Positions 63,303 through 64,000 of a stretch of 64,000 nt of DNA are shown here, in pieces. The notes below the pieces were generated by a model that was not told where the DNA came from, searched no databases, and saw only the letters and a list, made by a program, of their open reading frames with translations. Both the position numbers and the translations under genes were made by a program. The stretch lies in the NCBI RefSeq assembly GCF_020176955.2, contig NZ_JAIUCZ020000002.1:1134749-1198748 (forward strand). Direction: 5' to 3'. The DNA is from Nocardia sp. alder85J. Its GTDB lineage: Bacteria; Actinomycetota; Actinomycetes; Mycobacteriales; Mycobacteriaceae. The first letter of the stretch is position 1; each line of letters starts with the position of its first letter.

Positions 63303-63686
63303 ATGCTCGTGAAACGACTAGGCCCGCATGCAACCCGCTGGTACTGCCTGGTGGTAGGAATCTTCCTGGCCATCCGAGCCCTGACCACCCTCGCCATGGG
63401 CACCCATTTCGGCCTCCCTGGCGACGGCTGGCGCTCGATCTGGCAACTGATACTGACCGCGATCCTGCTCACCGGCCTCACCCTGCCCCGCACGACCCGA
63501 GCCGCCGTCACCACGGTCGGCCTCGTCTACCTGGCCGCAACAGCCTGGGAGCTGTTGCAGCACAAAGTCTTACTCGGCGCGATCCCGGTCGACATGCGCG
63601 ACCACATCGTCCACCCACTCCTGGCCGCCCTCGCCGCCGCGACCCTCGTCGTCGACGCCCGCCGCCCCCAGCGCGCCGCCGCCTGA
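63303..63686 (+). CDS. Four-helix membrane protein (DoxX-like)
   Basis: A 127-aa protein with four predicted transmembrane helices (YCLVVGIFLAIRALTTLA, IWQLILTAILLTGLTLP, TTVGLVYLAATAWELLQ, LLAALAAATLVVDA). Size and topology fit DoxX-like proteins, but no diagnostic motif is seen. Under the adjacent TetR palindrome. Confidence 0.7.
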   Translation: MLVKRLGPHATRWYCLVVGIFLAIRALTTLAMGTHFGLPGDGWRSIWQLILTAILLTGLTLPRTTRAAVTTVGLVYLAATAWELLQHKVLLGAIPVDMRDHIVHPLLAALAAATLVVDARRPQRAAA

Positions 63687-63700
63687 CACACACATCCCCT

Positions 63701-63718
63701 CGACCGCCTCAGGCGGTC
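63701..63718. terminator. Short hairpin without T-run, possible terminator
   Basis: GACCGCC and GGCGGTC pair around a TCA loop 15 bp after the membrane-protein stop. There is no downstream T-run, so at best it is a Rho-assisted or non-canonical terminator. Confidence 0.35.
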
Positions 63719-63930
63719 CGGCGGTTCGCTTGATTGGAGTCCTTGTCGCAGGCAACAGTTCCCGTGTGAACCGTTCCGGATCGATGGCGGCCCCGGCATT
63801 GTCCGCAGGATCTATCGGGTAGGGTAGTGGCACTGGGGGATTCGCGGTAGGGGTGTTCCGTGGTGCCTATGCCGGGCTCCGACCCGGGCGCGAATGTAGA
63901 CCCGAAAGTAGGACAGAGCGGGGGTCGTCC

Positions 63931-64000
63931 GTGGGGTGGTTGGACGATATCGGTGATGCGGTCGAGCATGTCGCGCATCGGGTGGAGCAGGCCACCGGTC
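63931..64000 (+). CDS. Start of an unidentified protein, truncated by the window edge
   Basis: From GTG 63931 the frame encodes VGWLDDIGDAVEHVAHRVEQ and continues off the edge. Amphipathic openings of this type (GWLDDIGDAVEHV) occur at the N terminus of some large actinobacterial secreted or polymorphic-toxin proteins, which is only suggestive. GAGCGGGGG lies about 7 nt upstream. Confidence 0.45.
   Translation, partial: MGWLDDIGDAVEHVAHRVEQATG

Overview
The window is a high-GC actinobacterial chromosome segment, most likely from Nocardia or a close mycolic-acid-producing relative. The basis is very strong G/C third-position bias, many GTG starts, apparent leaderless promoters, two PknK-type Ser/Thr kinases carrying a MalT-like ATPase, a DosS-type sensor kinase, SigF-like sigma factors and a deazaflavin-dependent (Ddn-like) nitroreductase. 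The genus is an inference. No rRNA, tRNA, CRISPR array, insertion sequence or prophage was recognised.

Layout. 0-6 kb: the tail of a formylglycine-generating enzyme, its likely client sulfatase, an ABC exporter, and an alpha/beta hydrolase coupled to a 41-aa ORF. 6-11 kb: an rpsA paralogue lacking the first S1 domain, small unknown ORFs in a gene-poor stretch, and a trypsin-like protease followed by a Ser/Thr-rich partner protein. 11-21 kb: an iron island with two ferrous-iron uptake systems, efeUOB on the minus strand and an EfeU-EfeO fusion plus EfeB on the plus strand. Dps and an ArsR/SRPBCC/reductase operon lie between them, and DtxR/IdeR-like boxes precede both uptake loci. 21-30 kb: DUF6065, a class II amidotransferase, a BrnT/BrnA-like toxin-antitoxin pair, an orphan 559-aa protein ending in a PD-(D/E)XK-like domain, a methyltransferase/AraC divergent pair, a decayed DUF35 gene, and an S15 hydrolase/DUF3237 operon. 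30-43 kb: a LacI/alcohol dehydrogenase pair with a perfect operator, an SDR-DUF2867 protein, two convergent PknK-like kinases, a PfpI protein, a DoxX protein with an 11-residue repeat tail, and an enolase-superfamily enzyme.

43-54 kb: a Rho-N-like small protein, two SigF-type sigma factors flanking an AraC regulator, a MarR/NTF2-like pair, two small paralogues with a CDC-HxC motif, an AI-2E-type permease, and secreted DUF305 and beta-propeller proteins. 54-59 kb: a dormancy/hypoxia module with a universal stress protein, a DosS-like haem GAF kinase and an HPF-like hibernation factor, with DosR-like boxes in front of the stress protein and the hibernation factor. 59-63 kb: a DapB-N-like dehydrogenase/TetR pair, the NO-detoxifying NsrR/flavohaemoglobin pair, and a TetR/DoxX-like membrane protein pair around a palindrome. 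The final 70 bases open what may be a large effector gene that runs off the window.

Functionally the window is dominated by iron handling, redox, NO and dormancy responses, and local autoregulated pairs in which a regulator gene sits beside a visible palindrome. The parts least explained by known families are the protease/partner pair at 9.0-10.8 kb, the PD-(D/E)XK protein at 23.6-25.2 kb, and the two CDC-HxC small proteins at 48.1 and 49.8 kb.
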